23,479 bases of DNA, from assembly GCA_030043235.1 (NCBI GenBank), contig JASHYF010000429.1, positions 1 to 23,479 on the forward strand, in the 5' to 3' direction. Positions 13,023 to 20,688 of this stretch are shown here, one piece after another. Every line of letters starts with the position of its first letter. Position 1 is the first letter of the stretch. The notes beneath the pieces are model-generated. The model was not told the origin of the DNA, searched no databases, and saw only the letters and a program-made list of their open reading frames with translations. A program made the position numbers and the translations under genes. This stretch comes from Solirubrobacteraceae bacterium. GTDB taxonomy: Bacteria > Actinomycetota > Thermoleophilia > Solirubrobacterales > Solirubrobacteraceae.

Positions 13023-14360
13023 GTGTCCGCAGCCCTCCCCGACCCGGCAGGTGCCTACCCGGCCGAGGCCGGGTGGACGGATCGAGCCGGCATACCCGCG
13101 ATCGCAGAGGAGGGGCCTCGCGGCGCTGCACGCGCCGGCCGCCGGCGCTGGTGGCTCGTGCTGCTGGCCGTGTGGGGGCCGGGGCTGGTCGTGATGCTTG
13201 CCGACACGGATGCCGGGAGCCTCGTGACCGCCTCCCAGTCCGGCGCGCGCTGGGGCTATGCGATGGTGCTTCCCGAGCTCGTGCTGATACCGATCCTCTA
13301 CGTCGTCCAGGAGATGACCGTGCGGCTCGGCGTCCTCACCGGCAAGGGCCACGGCGCGCTCATCCGGGAGCACTTCGGGCGCGGGTGGGCGTTCCTGTCG
13401 GCAGGCACCCTGTTCCTGTCGGCCACGGGCGCGCTCGTCACCGAGTTCGCGGGCATAGCCGGGGTGGGCGAGATGTTCGGCCTCGCCCGTTGGGTGACGA
13501 TTCCGATTGCGACGACAACGCTGATCGCAGTCGCCACCATCGGGCGCTACCGCCGCGTCGAGCGGATCGGCATCTTCTTTGGGCTCGGCGAGCTCGCCCT
13601 CCTGCCGGCGCTCGTCCTGGCCCATCCACACGTGCCGGCGATGCTTCACGGACTGACATCCGTACCGTTGGGCCACGGGTCGTACATGCTGCTGGTGGCC
13701 GCCAACGTCGGCGCGGTGATCATGCCCTGGATGATCTTCTACCAGCAGGGCGCGGTCATCGACAAGGGCCTGACCCGGCGGGCGATCCGCGCCGAGCGGC
13801 AGGACACCGCGGTCGGGGCGATCCTCACCCAGGTCGTGATGATCGCGATGGTCGTGCTCGTGGCGGCGGCCGTCGAGCGGGGCGCACATCCTCTCAATCT
13901 CGAAACCGTCGGTCAGATCGCGGCGTCGCTGGGCCCCGTGCTCGGAGCGGCGACTCCGCGAGTTCTCATCGGCCTGGCGGTGCTCGGGGCCGCCCTGGTC
14001 GCTGCCCTGGTGGCCTCGCTCGCCGCCTCCTGGGGGCTCTCGGAGGTCCTCGGCTGGCCCCACACGCTCAACCGCCGACCCGACCGGCAAACGGCGAAGT
14101 TCTACGTCACGTATGCCCTCGCCCACGTGCTCGGCGCCGTGCTCGTGCTGGCGAGCATCAACCTGATCGGCCTGATCATCGACGTGGAGGTCATGAACGC
14201 GCTGCTGCTGCCGATCGTGCTCGGCTTCCTGTTGGCGCTCGAGGCGAGGACGCTCGCCTCCCACCAGCGCATGCGTGGAGGGCGTCGCGTGCTCGTCACC
14301 GTGCTGTGCATGGCGGTCATGGGCTTCGGGCTGTACATGATTCCGGCGCTGCTCGCCTGA
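13023..14360 (+). CDS. Nramp-family divalent metal transporter, divergent motif variant
   Basis: 445 residues, about 11 transmembrane helices, GTG start with GGAGAAGG upstream. Canonical Nramp/MntH proteins have Asp-Pro-Gly-Asn in TM1 and Met-Pro-His in TM6. Here TM1 reads 'LADTDAGSLVTASQSG': Asp63-Ala-Gly-Ser66 in place of DPGN, plus an extra Asp61. TM6 reads 'VGAVIMPWMIFYQQG', keeping the metal-ligand Met234 but with Trp236 for His. Other family-like phrases are 'QEMTVRLGVLTGKGHGALIREHFG' and 'TEFAGIAGVGEMFG'. Retained Met suggests a transition-metal substrate (Mn2+ or Fe2+) rather than Mg2+ as in the Nramp-related magnesium group, which has lost it; the Asp-x-Asp-Ala-Gly version could alter proton coupling. 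It diverges from the DGC-DtxR gene across two DtxR-like operators, so metal-responsive import is the best reading. Confidence 0.85.
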   Translation: MSAALPDPAGAYPAEAGWTDRAGIPAIAEEGPRGAARAGRRRWWLVLLAVWGPGLVVMLADTDAGSLVTASQSGARWGYAMVLPELVLIPILYVVQEMTVRLGVLTGKGHGALIREHFGRGWAFLSAGTLFLSATGALVTEFAGIAGVGEMFGLARWVTIPIATTTLIAVATIGRYRRVERIGIFFGLGELALLPALVLAHPHVPAMLHGLTSVPLGHGSYMLLVAANVGAVIMPWMIFYQQGAVIDKGLTRRAIRAERQDTAVGAILTQVVMIAMVVLVAAAVERGAHPLNLETVGQIAASLGPVLGAATPRVLIGLAVLGAALVAALVASLAASWGLSEVLGWPHTLNRRPDRQTAKFYVTYALAHVLGAVLVLASINLIGLIIDVEVMNALLLPIVLGFLLALEARTLASHQRMRGGRRVLVTVLCMAVMGFGLYMIPALLA

Positions 14361-14365
14361 GACCG

Positions 14366-14387
14366 GCGAGGGTTCGTGCTCCCTCGC
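14366..14387. terminator. Hairpin between convergent genes
   Basis: GCGAGGG (14366-14372) pairs with CCCTCGC (14381-14387) around an 8-nt loop. It lies in the 75-nt gap between the Nramp gene and the convergent USP-type gene, where a bidirectional terminator is expected. No T tract follows. Confidence 0.5.
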
Positions 14388-14435
14388 GCTCACGGTTTGG
14401 GAGACGGCCTTGCGGGCCGGAGGCGTTCGCGGTCG

Positions 14436-15089
14436 TCAGGCGCTCAACGAGGGCTCGACGGTGAGCTCGCTGACCGGCACGGCGAACCTTTTGCGCGCGA
14501 GGCTCGCGAGCTTCGGATCGAGTCCGCCCGAGGTGTGCCCGCCACGAGTCGAGATGATGATCTGGTCGGGCACGAACGTTGCGACAGCGTCTTCGATCGC
14601 CTCGAGGGGGTCGGCATCGGAAATCCTGCCCGCCGCGCCGAGGTGGCTCGGAATCCGGTCCAGCGCTTCCGTCAAGCGGGCGCGTGCCTCCTCCAGCGCG
14701 TGGTCGATGTCGCCGGTCAAGCGCGCACCGGCAGAGACGATCGCCGGTGCGAGCATGAACACGCGGGCCTTGTGCGCGGACGCCAAGGTCTCGACTTCAC
14801 GGATGAACGCCTCCTCGTTCAGCGTGTCGTTGGCGACGAGCAGGATGCGGCGCTCGTCTGCTGGCCCGGCGTGAGCGGGAGCGCTCTTGAGCTCCAGCTC
14901 GAGGGTGCGCCGTTTGACCATCTGCATCCGCACCCTGCGTAGAGCCAGCCCGCTCACGACGACAGCGATCACTGCGAGTGTGAGCCATGTCGGACCGAGC
15001 GCGGCCGCGAGCGCGATCGCAAGCACAACCACGGTCACGAGCAGGAGAAAGTTGAAAGCCTCCGGCTCGCTGTGAAAGGGGCTACGCAC
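14436..15089 (-). CDS. Two-TM protein with universal-stress-protein-like domain
   Basis: 217 residues from GTG 15089, which has GAGGAG eight bases upstream and overlaps the stop of the preceding gene by 8 nt. Longer in-frame starts run back through that gene and are not needed. Two closely spaced hydrophobic helices (about 11-31 and 33-51) are followed by a basic patch and a Usp-like alpha/beta domain (about 80-210). That domain begins 'RRILLVANDTLNEEAFIREV' and ends 'DQIIISTRGGHTSGGLDPKL' and 'RKRFAVPVSELTVEP'. The Gly-rich 'STRGGHTSGG' stretch sits where ATP-binding Usp proteins have Gly-x2-Gly-x9-Gly; whether ATP binds is unclear. The N-terminal helices make it a membrane-tethered Usp. Last gene of a three-gene unit with the Cys receiver and the radical SAM maturase. 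Biological role unknown. Confidence 0.75.
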   Translation of the reverse strand: MRSPFHSEPEAFNFLLLVTVVVLAIALAAALGPTWLTLAVIAVVVSGLALRRVRMQMVKRRTLELELKSAPAHAGPADERRILLVANDTLNEEAFIREVETLASAHKARVFMLAPAIVSAGARLTGDIDHALEEARARLTEALDRIPSHLGAAGRISDADPLEAIEDAVATFVPDQIIISTRGGHTSGGLDPKLASLARKRFAVPVSELTVEPSLSA

Positions 15090-15702
15090 GGCTGGAGAGC
15101 TCCTCGGTCTGGTCGCCGAGCAGCTGTTGCACGGCGGCCACAATCTCCTCGGGAGTCGCTGGCGCCCGCAGCGTGTAACAGCCATCGGGGAGCATCTCGC
15201 GGCCGTCGAGGAGCTGGCGCAAGTCCGGGTCTGTCACCGGGGCAGCAACGATCAGGAGGGGTACGTCGGGACAGCGAGTCCGGAGCGCTTCCATGACTTC
15301 TCGGCCCACCTCGCGTTCAAAGCCCAGGCAGGAGACGACGAGATCGGCATCGTGTGCGGTTGCGCACCCATCGATCCCGCACAGTGGGCACTGCCCGGGC
15401 TCCTGCGGGCCGGAACAGACAGCGACCGCGTAGCCGGCGAAACGCAAGCCGGAGGCGATCGCAAGGCCCGCGGCCTCATCCGGGTGCTCCACCAGCACGC
15501 GCGGCCGACTCCAGCGCCACGGCTGCGGCCGGATGTCGAGCGCTGGTGCTGGCGGCGCGCTGCCCGCGCCGGTCGTCTCTGGGCCCGCCTGCGTTGTTGC
15601 CTGCGGCGAGCTCGGTGTGTCACGTGCGGTGAGTGGTCGCTCCATGCTCGTCACTGTCGCCTGGCGGCTCCCGGCTGCCATCGGTAGAAACACCTGAGCC
15701 AC
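15082..15702 (-). CDS. Degenerate CheY-like receiver protein with Cys cluster
   Basis: 206 residues from GTG 15702, whose first base follows directly on the TGA of the upstream maturase (15705-15703), with GAGGA about 11 nt before; ATGs at 15681 and 15645 are alternatives. The first ~60 residues are Pro/Ala/Thr-rich and probably disordered. The rest has a receiver layout: 'RPRVLVEHPDEAAGLAIASGLRFAGYAVAV', 'DADLVVSCLGF', 'DVPLLIVAAP', and a final helix 'TPEEIVAAVQQLLG'. The phospho-acceptor Asp is missing; that strand reads Val-Val-Ser-Cys. A loop 'CSGPQEPGQCPLCGIDGC' supplies four cysteines with a Cys-x2-Cys-x4-Cys core, suited to Zn or an Fe-S cluster. It is therefore unlikely to be an ordinary phospho-regulator. 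It has no DNA-binding domain. Family by fold only; function unknown. Confidence 0.65.
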   Translation of the reverse strand: MAQVFLPMAAGSRQATVTSMERPLTARDTPSSPQATTQAGPETTGAGSAPPAPALDIRPQPWRWSRPRVLVEHPDEAAGLAIASGLRFAGYAVAVCSGPQEPGQCPLCGIDGCATAHDADLVVSCLGFEREVGREVMEALRTRCPDVPLLIVAAPVTDPDLRQLLDGREMLPDGCYTLRAPATPEEIVAAVQQLLGDQTEELSSRA

Positions 15703-17160
15703 TCACGTAGAAGTCCTCAGTTCCGCGTGTTCACCGCCGTGGCAGCGCTTCCACTTGCGGCCGCTCCCGCACGGGCAGTGCTCGTTGCGGCCACGCCGTC
15801 GATCCTCCGCCGCGTAACGTCCAACGATCTCCGCGGGCGCTTTGCCGCTGTGCAGCAGGTCGACCATGGTCTGCATGGGCCGTTCGATGTGGCGGAAGAA
15901 CGTCCGGTAGCCAGCACACAGGAAGTTGAGCCCAGGCTCGCCGTCCGGGGTCGAGACGAAGCGGTCCTTCGGACAGCCGCCGTGACACGCGAAGCGCACA
16001 TCGCAGTCCAGGCAGTAGCGCGGGAGGGCGTCGCGCTTGTCCCGGCCGAAGCGCTGCTGCCTGGCGGAGCCCACCATTTCGGCGAGCGTGCGCTCGCGCA
16101 TGTTGCCCAGCAGGAACTCGGGCTGCACGAAATGATCGCACGAGAACAGGTCGCCCGTGTGGCCGAGGGCGAGCCCGCGGCCGCAAGTCTCAGAGTGCAC
16201 GCAATGGTCAGGGGAAACGCCCGCCCAATTGGCGAGCGCGACGTCGAAGGTTCGTACGAAGACCTCGCCGACGTCCCGGCGCACCCACTCCTCGAAGACG
16301 TCGATCAGAAAGCGCCCGTACTGCTCGCCGCTCACCGAGCGAGCGGTGACGACGTTGCCCTCCTGCTTGTAGAGGGGGCGGTCGCGCCACGAGGACCACG
16401 GCACCGAGCCGTCCTCGAGCGCGCCCGCCACCCGCTCCACGATCGGAATCAACTGCACGAAGCGCGCATCGCAATCGTCCCTCAGAAAGCGGTAGATCTC
16501 ACGTCCGCGGGCGGCGTTGGCATCGTGGACCGTGGTCAGCGCATTCCACTCCACGCCGGCGTCACGCAGGTGGCCGAGGCCGCGCATGACCTTCTCGAAG
16601 CTGCCGCGACCGCCCCTGGTGACACGGTAGGTGTCGTGGACGTCGCGCGGCCCATCGATCGACACGCCCACGAGAAACGCGTGCTCCTTGAAGAACGCCG
16701 CCCACTCCTCGTCGATGAGCGTGCCATTGGTCTGGATCGTGTAGACGACGCGCTGGCCCGTCCGTTGGTGCCTCTTTGCGATCTCGACGGAGCGGCGGAA
16801 GAAGTCGAGGCCCATGAGCGTCGGCTCGCCGCCCTGCCAGGCGATCAGCACCTCCGGCAGGCCCGCATGCGCCTCGAACAGCTGCCGTAGGTACTCCTGC
16901 AGCACCTCGTCGGTCATGCGGAAGCGGCCGCCCGGATAGAGCATGTCCTTCGAGAGGAAAAAACAGTAAGCGCAGTCCAGGTTGCACGCCGCGCCTGTCG
17001 GCTTGGCCAGCAGGTGGAACGGCGACGGCGTCGCATCCCGTCGCACGACGTCACCGAGCAGGCCCCGGTCGGGCTCGGAGCGCGCAATCCTTCCGCCGAG
17101 CTTCCCCCGGAACTCTGAACCCGGGCTCGAGAGCACGCCGCGGCCGGGCTGGTCGGACAT
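15703..17160 (-). CDS. anSME-like radical SAM/SPASM maturase with SEC-C tail
   Basis: 485 residues from ATG 17160, preceded by AAGGAGG at ideal distance (an upstream in-frame start at 17211 is not needed). The radical SAM motif is Cys59-x3-Cys63-x2-Cys66 in 'PTGAACNLDCAYCFFLSK', followed by 'AWQGGEPTLMGLDFFR' and 'QTNGTLID', all typical of anaerobic sulfatase-maturating enzymes, which convert an active-site Cys or Ser to formylglycine. The SPASM cysteines are complete: 'HCVHSETCGRG', 'LFSCDHFV', 'YCLDCDVRFACHGGCPKDRF', and the late 'LNFLCAGYRTFFRH'. At the extreme C terminus is a SEC-C zinc motif, 'NEHCPCGSGRKWKRCHG'. No sulfatase is present in the window, so the target is unknown. It heads the operon with the Cys receiver and membrane Usp; a target outside sulfatases, or those partners themselves, is possible. 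Confidence 0.85.
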   Translation of the reverse strand: MSDQPGRGVLSSPGSEFRGKLGGRIARSEPDRGLLGDVVRRDATPSPFHLLAKPTGAACNLDCAYCFFLSKDMLYPGGRFRMTDEVLQEYLRQLFEAHAGLPEVLIAWQGGEPTLMGLDFFRRSVEIAKRHQRTGQRVVYTIQTNGTLIDEEWAAFFKEHAFLVGVSIDGPRDVHDTYRVTRGGRGSFEKVMRGLGHLRDAGVEWNALTTVHDANAARGREIYRFLRDDCDARFVQLIPIVERVAGALEDGSVPWSSWRDRPLYKQEGNVVTARSVSGEQYGRFLIDVFEEWVRRDVGEVFVRTFDVALANWAGVSPDHCVHSETCGRGLALGHTGDLFSCDHFVQPEFLLGNMRERTLAEMVGSARQQRFGRDKRDALPRYCLDCDVRFACHGGCPKDRFVSTPDGEPGLNFLCAGYRTFFRHIERPMQTMVDLLHSGKAPAEIVGRYAAEDRRRGRNEHCPCGSGRKWKRCHGGEHAELRTST

Positions 17161-17248
17161 GTGAGGACCTCCTTGGACGCAGGGGCGCGTTAGCGGTCGC
17201 TGGACGATCATCGCACAGCCGCGTGCGGCCGGCCAGACCTAGACTGAA

Positions 17249-18448
17249 ATGGCGGTGGAGAGCCGGGCGGATAGACAGCTGAGCGAGATCGCGGGCGCGT
17301 TTCTCGGCGAAGTCGAGGGGCTTGCGCAGGAGATGTTCGCCGATATCCAGGCTCATGCCGCGGAGTGGGAGCAGACCGACGTGCCTGAGCTCCGCGACAC
17401 CCTCTATGCCTCGTGCCTTGCCAACATCCGCGCAGGCTTGGAGCGGATCTCGCGCGACCGGACCGTGCCCACCGAGCTCCCTCCCGATGCGCGCCAGCTG
17501 GCACTGCTGAGCGCCCGTCTCGATGTCCCTCTGGCGGCGCTGCTCCGCTCGTATCGCATCGGGCATGCTCTGATGTCGAGACGCTGGTACCGCGCCGTCG
17601 AGGCGGCTCCGCTCTCGGCCGAGGATCGCGTCGTCGTGCTGGACGCCGCCTTCGGCTACCTGTTCGAGTACGTCGACCGAGTGTCGAGCTTCGTGACCGA
17701 CGTCTACACCTCCGAGCGCGACGATCGTCTTCGCTCACGCGAGCAGCGCCGCCTTCAGCTCGTGCGCTCCATCCTGGAGGGCGTCGACCCGAACTACGCC
17801 GACAGCTTCCAGGTGCTCGACTATGACCTGAGACTCCAGCACCTGGCGTGTGTCGTCGTGGGAAACCACCACGAGCGGGCGGTGAGCGCGCTCGCCTCAG
17901 CCCTGGGGGCGCCGCATCGACTGACCGTCTCGATCACCGACGACGTGGCCTGGGGGTGGCTTGGTCGCACACGTCCGTTCGAGGCTCTCTCCGGGTTCGA
18001 GCCGCAACCCGGAACGGCGATCGTGCTCGGCGACCCCGCTGGACACCTCGACGGGTTCCGCCGGTCGCATCTGCAGGCACGCGATGCTCACCGTGTCGGC
18101 AGCGCAAGCGGGAAAGCGGTCACGCGCTACGGAGAGGTGGCGCTCGAGGCGCTCGTGACCGAGGACCTCGGACGAGTGCGCGACTTCGTCCTGCGCGAAC
18201 TGCACGGACTGGACGGCAGCGACTCCCGATCGGTGACCCTGCGCGAAACCCTGCAGGCGTACTTCGCCGCCGAGCAGCAGGCCTCGGCGGCCGCTGCGAG
18301 GCTGGGCGTGCACGAGCACACGGTCGCCTACCGGCTGCGGACCATCGAGGAGCGTCTCGGACAGCCCGTGACGGCTCGGCGCGCGGAGCTGGAGACGGCA
18401 TTGCGGATGCGGTTTGTGCTCGAGGCACAAAGCGATCGCACGAATTGA
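17249..18448 (+). CDS. PucR-family transcriptional regulator with RsbRD-like N-terminal domain
   Basis: 399 residues. The N-terminal half (about 10-165) is all-helical ('LRDTLYASCLANIRAGLERI', 'LAALLRSYRIGHALMSRRWYRAV', 'YLFEYVDRVSSFVTDVY') and resembles the RsbRD/PucR N-terminal module. A middle domain (about 170-290) is divergent. The C-terminal PucR helix-turn-helix (about 330-385) is clear: 'TLRETLQAYFAAEQQASAAA' and 'GVHEHTVAYRLRTIEERLGQ'. PucR-type proteins are usually pathway-specific regulators of nearby catabolic genes. It lies 72 nt before the acetone carboxylase genes on the same strand, so it likely controls or is co-transcribed with them. Start ATG 17249 has only a weak purine stretch upstream. 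The 88-nt gap to the divergent maturase gene holds both promoters; no strong hexamers stand out. Confidence 0.88.
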   Translation: MAVESRADRQLSEIAGAFLGEVEGLAQEMFADIQAHAAEWEQTDVPELRDTLYASCLANIRAGLERISRDRTVPTELPPDARQLALLSARLDVPLAALLRSYRIGHALMSRRWYRAVEAAPLSAEDRVVVLDAAFGYLFEYVDRVSSFVTDVYTSERDDRLRSREQRRLQLVRSILEGVDPNYADSFQVLDYDLRLQHLACVVVGNHHERAVSALASALGAPHRLTVSITDDVAWGWLGRTRPFEALSGFEPQPGTAIVLGDPAGHLDGFRRSHLQARDAHRVGSASGKAVTRYGEVALEALVTEDLGRVRDFVLRELHGLDGSDSRSVTLRETLQAYFAAEQQASAAAARLGVHEHTVAYRLRTIEERLGQPVTARRAELETALRMRFVLEAQSDRTN

Positions 18449-18520
18449 TTCGAAGCTCCCATTGCCCCAGCTCGCCGGAGCGCCTACATTTGCCGGAAGG
18501 CAGCGCGGCGAGGATGTGGG

Positions 18521-20686
18521 ATGTCTGAGAATGGCGCACGAATCCCTCGTGTGCTCGCGATCGACGCGGGCGGCACGATGACGGACACCTTCGTCGTCGA
18601 CGAGCACGGCTCGTTCGTGGTCGGCAAGGCGCAGACCACGCCCGAGGACGAGTCGATCGGGTTCATCGCATCCGCCCGCGATGCGCTGGAGCAGTGGGGC
18701 TCGACGCCGGAGGAGGGCTTCCCGTCGATCGTCTCGGGCATCTACTCCGGAACGGCGATGATCAACCGGCTGCTCCAGCGTCAGGGGCTGAGGATCGGCT
18801 GCATCGTCAACGCCGGCCACGAGGACTGCCTGCGGCTCGAGCGCGGCATCCAGACATACCTCGGCTCCTCCTACTCCGACCGTCTGCACGTGGCCACCCA
18901 TCACCACAACGAGCCGCTCGTGCCCCGCTCGCGGATGAAGGGGGTGCGGGGCCGCATCGACGTCTTCGGCGACGAGGTGCTGCCGCTTCGCGAGCAGGAC
19001 GTGCGCGAGGGGGCGGCCGCGCTGCTCGACGACGGCGTGCAGGGCATCGTCGTCTCCCTGCTCTTCTCCTACCGCAACGCCGCCCACGAGCAGCGCGTCG
19101 CGGAGATCATCGCCGAGGAGAAGGCCGCTCGCGGCCTCGACGGGTCGGTTCCCGTGTTCCTCTCCTCCGAGCTCTACCCGATGCGGCGCGACCTCCCGCG
19201 GCTGAACTCCACCGTGATAGAGGCCTACGCGGCGGAGCCCTCCCGGACCACCCTGAAGGCGGTCCGGGACGTGACCAAGCGCAACGGCGCCCCCTTCGAG
19301 CTGCGGGTGATGGCAGCGCACGGAGGCACGGTCTCGATCGAGACCAACGTCCTCGGGCGAACGCTGGTGTCCGGCCCGATCGGCGGGGTGGTGGGCGGGC
19401 AGGCGCTCGCCAGCGGGATGGGGCTGCGCAACGTGCTGTGCACCGACATCGGGGGGACCTCCTTCGACGTCGCCCTGATCACCGACGGGCGCTTCGAGAT
19501 CACCCAGACTCCGGACATCGCCCGGTTCGTTCTGAACCTCCCGCTCGTCCGCATCGACTCCATCGGAGCGGGCACGGGGTCCTTCGTGCGCGTGAACCCG
19601 AACTCCAACCGACCGGAGCTCGGGCCGGACTCGGCGGGATCGCGCATCGGGGTGTCCTGGGCGACGGGGGGCACGGAGATCGTGTCGGTCACCGACCTGA
19701 ACCTCGTGCTCGGGCGGCTGAACCCCGACTACTTCCTCGGGGGCGAGATCGAGCTGGACGTCGAGCTCGCGCGTGCGGCGATCGAGCGCCAGCTCGCGCG
19801 ACCGCTCGGACTGTCGGTCGAGGCGGCCTCCGCCGGCGTGATCGAGCTGTTCGAGCAGACGCTCAAGAACGAGGCCGTCGGGCGGATCCTCGGCAAGGGC
19901 TACGCTCCCGCCGACTACACGCTGCTCTGCTACGGCGGCGGCGGCCCGCTGCACGTGGCCGGCTACACCGAGGGAGTCACCTACCGCGAGGTCCTCGTGC
20001 CCGCATGGGCCGCGGGCTTCTCCGCGTTCGGGTGCGCGTGCGCGGACTTCGAGTACCGCAGCGACCAGACCGTCGACCTGCCGCTGCTGCCGTCCTTCGG
20101 CGAGGACGAACGGGCGGGCATCGGGATGATGGTCACGGGCGCGTGGCACGGCCTGCAGGACCGGGTGGCCCGGGAGTTCTCCAAGTCGGGGATCGAGCGC
20201 GACGCGATCACCTTCACCCACACGGTGAGGATGCAGTACTACGGGCAGCTCAACGACATCGAGTTCGTCTCTCCCCACGCGGCGCTCGCGGACGCCTCGC
20301 AGGTGGATGACCTGATCGCGGCCTTCGAGGACGCCTACGCGAAGGTGTACGCCTCCTCGGCCCGCTCTCCGGAGGTCGGCTACCTGGTGACCCACGTGGT
20401 GGTCCACGGACGGACCGGCGTCGAGAAGCCGGCGCTGCCCCGGTCGCCCGAGCAGGCCGGCTCACCGCCGCTGAAGGCCAGGCGCCCGGTCCACTGGGGT
20501 CCCGCCAGCGAGGGCGAGTTCGTCGAGACCGAGATCTTCCAGCTCGAGGAGATCGCCGCCGGACACTCGCTCGAGGGGCCGGCGATCGTGGAGCACGCGG
20601 CGACCACGTTCGCGATACCGCCGGGGCGCAGCGCCCGCCTCGATGAGCATCACATCTTCCACCTGACCCACACAGAGGAGGGCTAG
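18521..20686 (+). CDS. acxA: Acetone carboxylase beta subunit / hydantoinase A-like ATPase
   Basis: 721 residues, close to the ~717 of the Xanthobacter beta subunit. It belongs to the HyuA/oxoprolinase family with an ASKHA-type nucleotide fold: phosphate-1 loop 'VLAIDAGGTMTDTFVV' (about 11-26), phosphate-2 'CTDIGGTSFDVALITDGR' (about 307-324) and the adenosine motif 'LLCYGGGGPLHVAGYTEG'. Acetone carboxylases use ATP to phosphorylate acetone (as enolate) and bicarbonate, then join them to acetoacetate; the beta subunit carries the nucleotide-binding domains. The 'SGTAMINRLLQRQG' and 'LLFSYRNAAHEQRVAEI' stretches fit this subfamily better than hydantoinases. The start ATG has GAGG about 10 bases upstream. 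The stop is 2 nt before the next gene, so the subunits are coupled. Substrate could be acetone, a longer ketone or an aryl ketone; the linked alpha-gamma gene supports acetone-type. Confidence 0.85.
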   Translation: MSENGARIPRVLAIDAGGTMTDTFVVDEHGSFVVGKAQTTPEDESIGFIASARDALEQWGSTPEEGFPSIVSGIYSGTAMINRLLQRQGLRIGCIVNAGHEDCLRLERGIQTYLGSSYSDRLHVATHHHNEPLVPRSRMKGVRGRIDVFGDEVLPLREQDVREGAAALLDDGVQGIVVSLLFSYRNAAHEQRVAEIIAEEKAARGLDGSVPVFLSSELYPMRRDLPRLNSTVIEAYAAEPSRTTLKAVRDVTKRNGAPFELRVMAAHGGTVSIETNVLGRTLVSGPIGGVVGGQALASGMGLRNVLCTDIGGTSFDVALITDGRFEITQTPDIARFVLNLPLVRIDSIGAGTGSFVRVNPNSNRPELGPDSAGSRIGVSWATGGTEIVSVTDLNLVLGRLNPDYFLGGEIELDVELARAAIERQLARPLGLSVEAASAGVIELFEQTLKNEAVGRILGKGYAPADYTLLCYGGGGPLHVAGYTEGVTYREVLVPAWAAGFSAFGCACADFEYRSDQTVDLPLLPSFGEDERAGIGMMVTGAWHGLQDRVAREFSKSGIERDAITFTHTVRMQYYGQLNDIEFVSPHAALADASQVDDLIAAFEDAYAKVYASSARSPEVGYLVTHVVVHGRTGVEKPALPRSPEQAGSPPLKARRPVHWGPASEGEFVETEIFQLEEIAAGHSLEGPAIVEHAATTFAIPPGRSARLDEHHIFHLTHTEEG

Positions 20687-20688
20687 AG

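Noticed and set aside
12918..14393. A 491-codon minus-strand open frame opposite the Nramp gene
   Set aside because: Very rich in His, Arg, Asp and Glu, the mirror image of a membrane protein's codons; it would also cross the operators and leader ORF.
17897..20407. An 836-codon minus-strand open frame
   Set aside because: Antisense to the PucR and acetone carboxylase beta genes; low-complexity His/Val/Arg/Asp composition and no motif.
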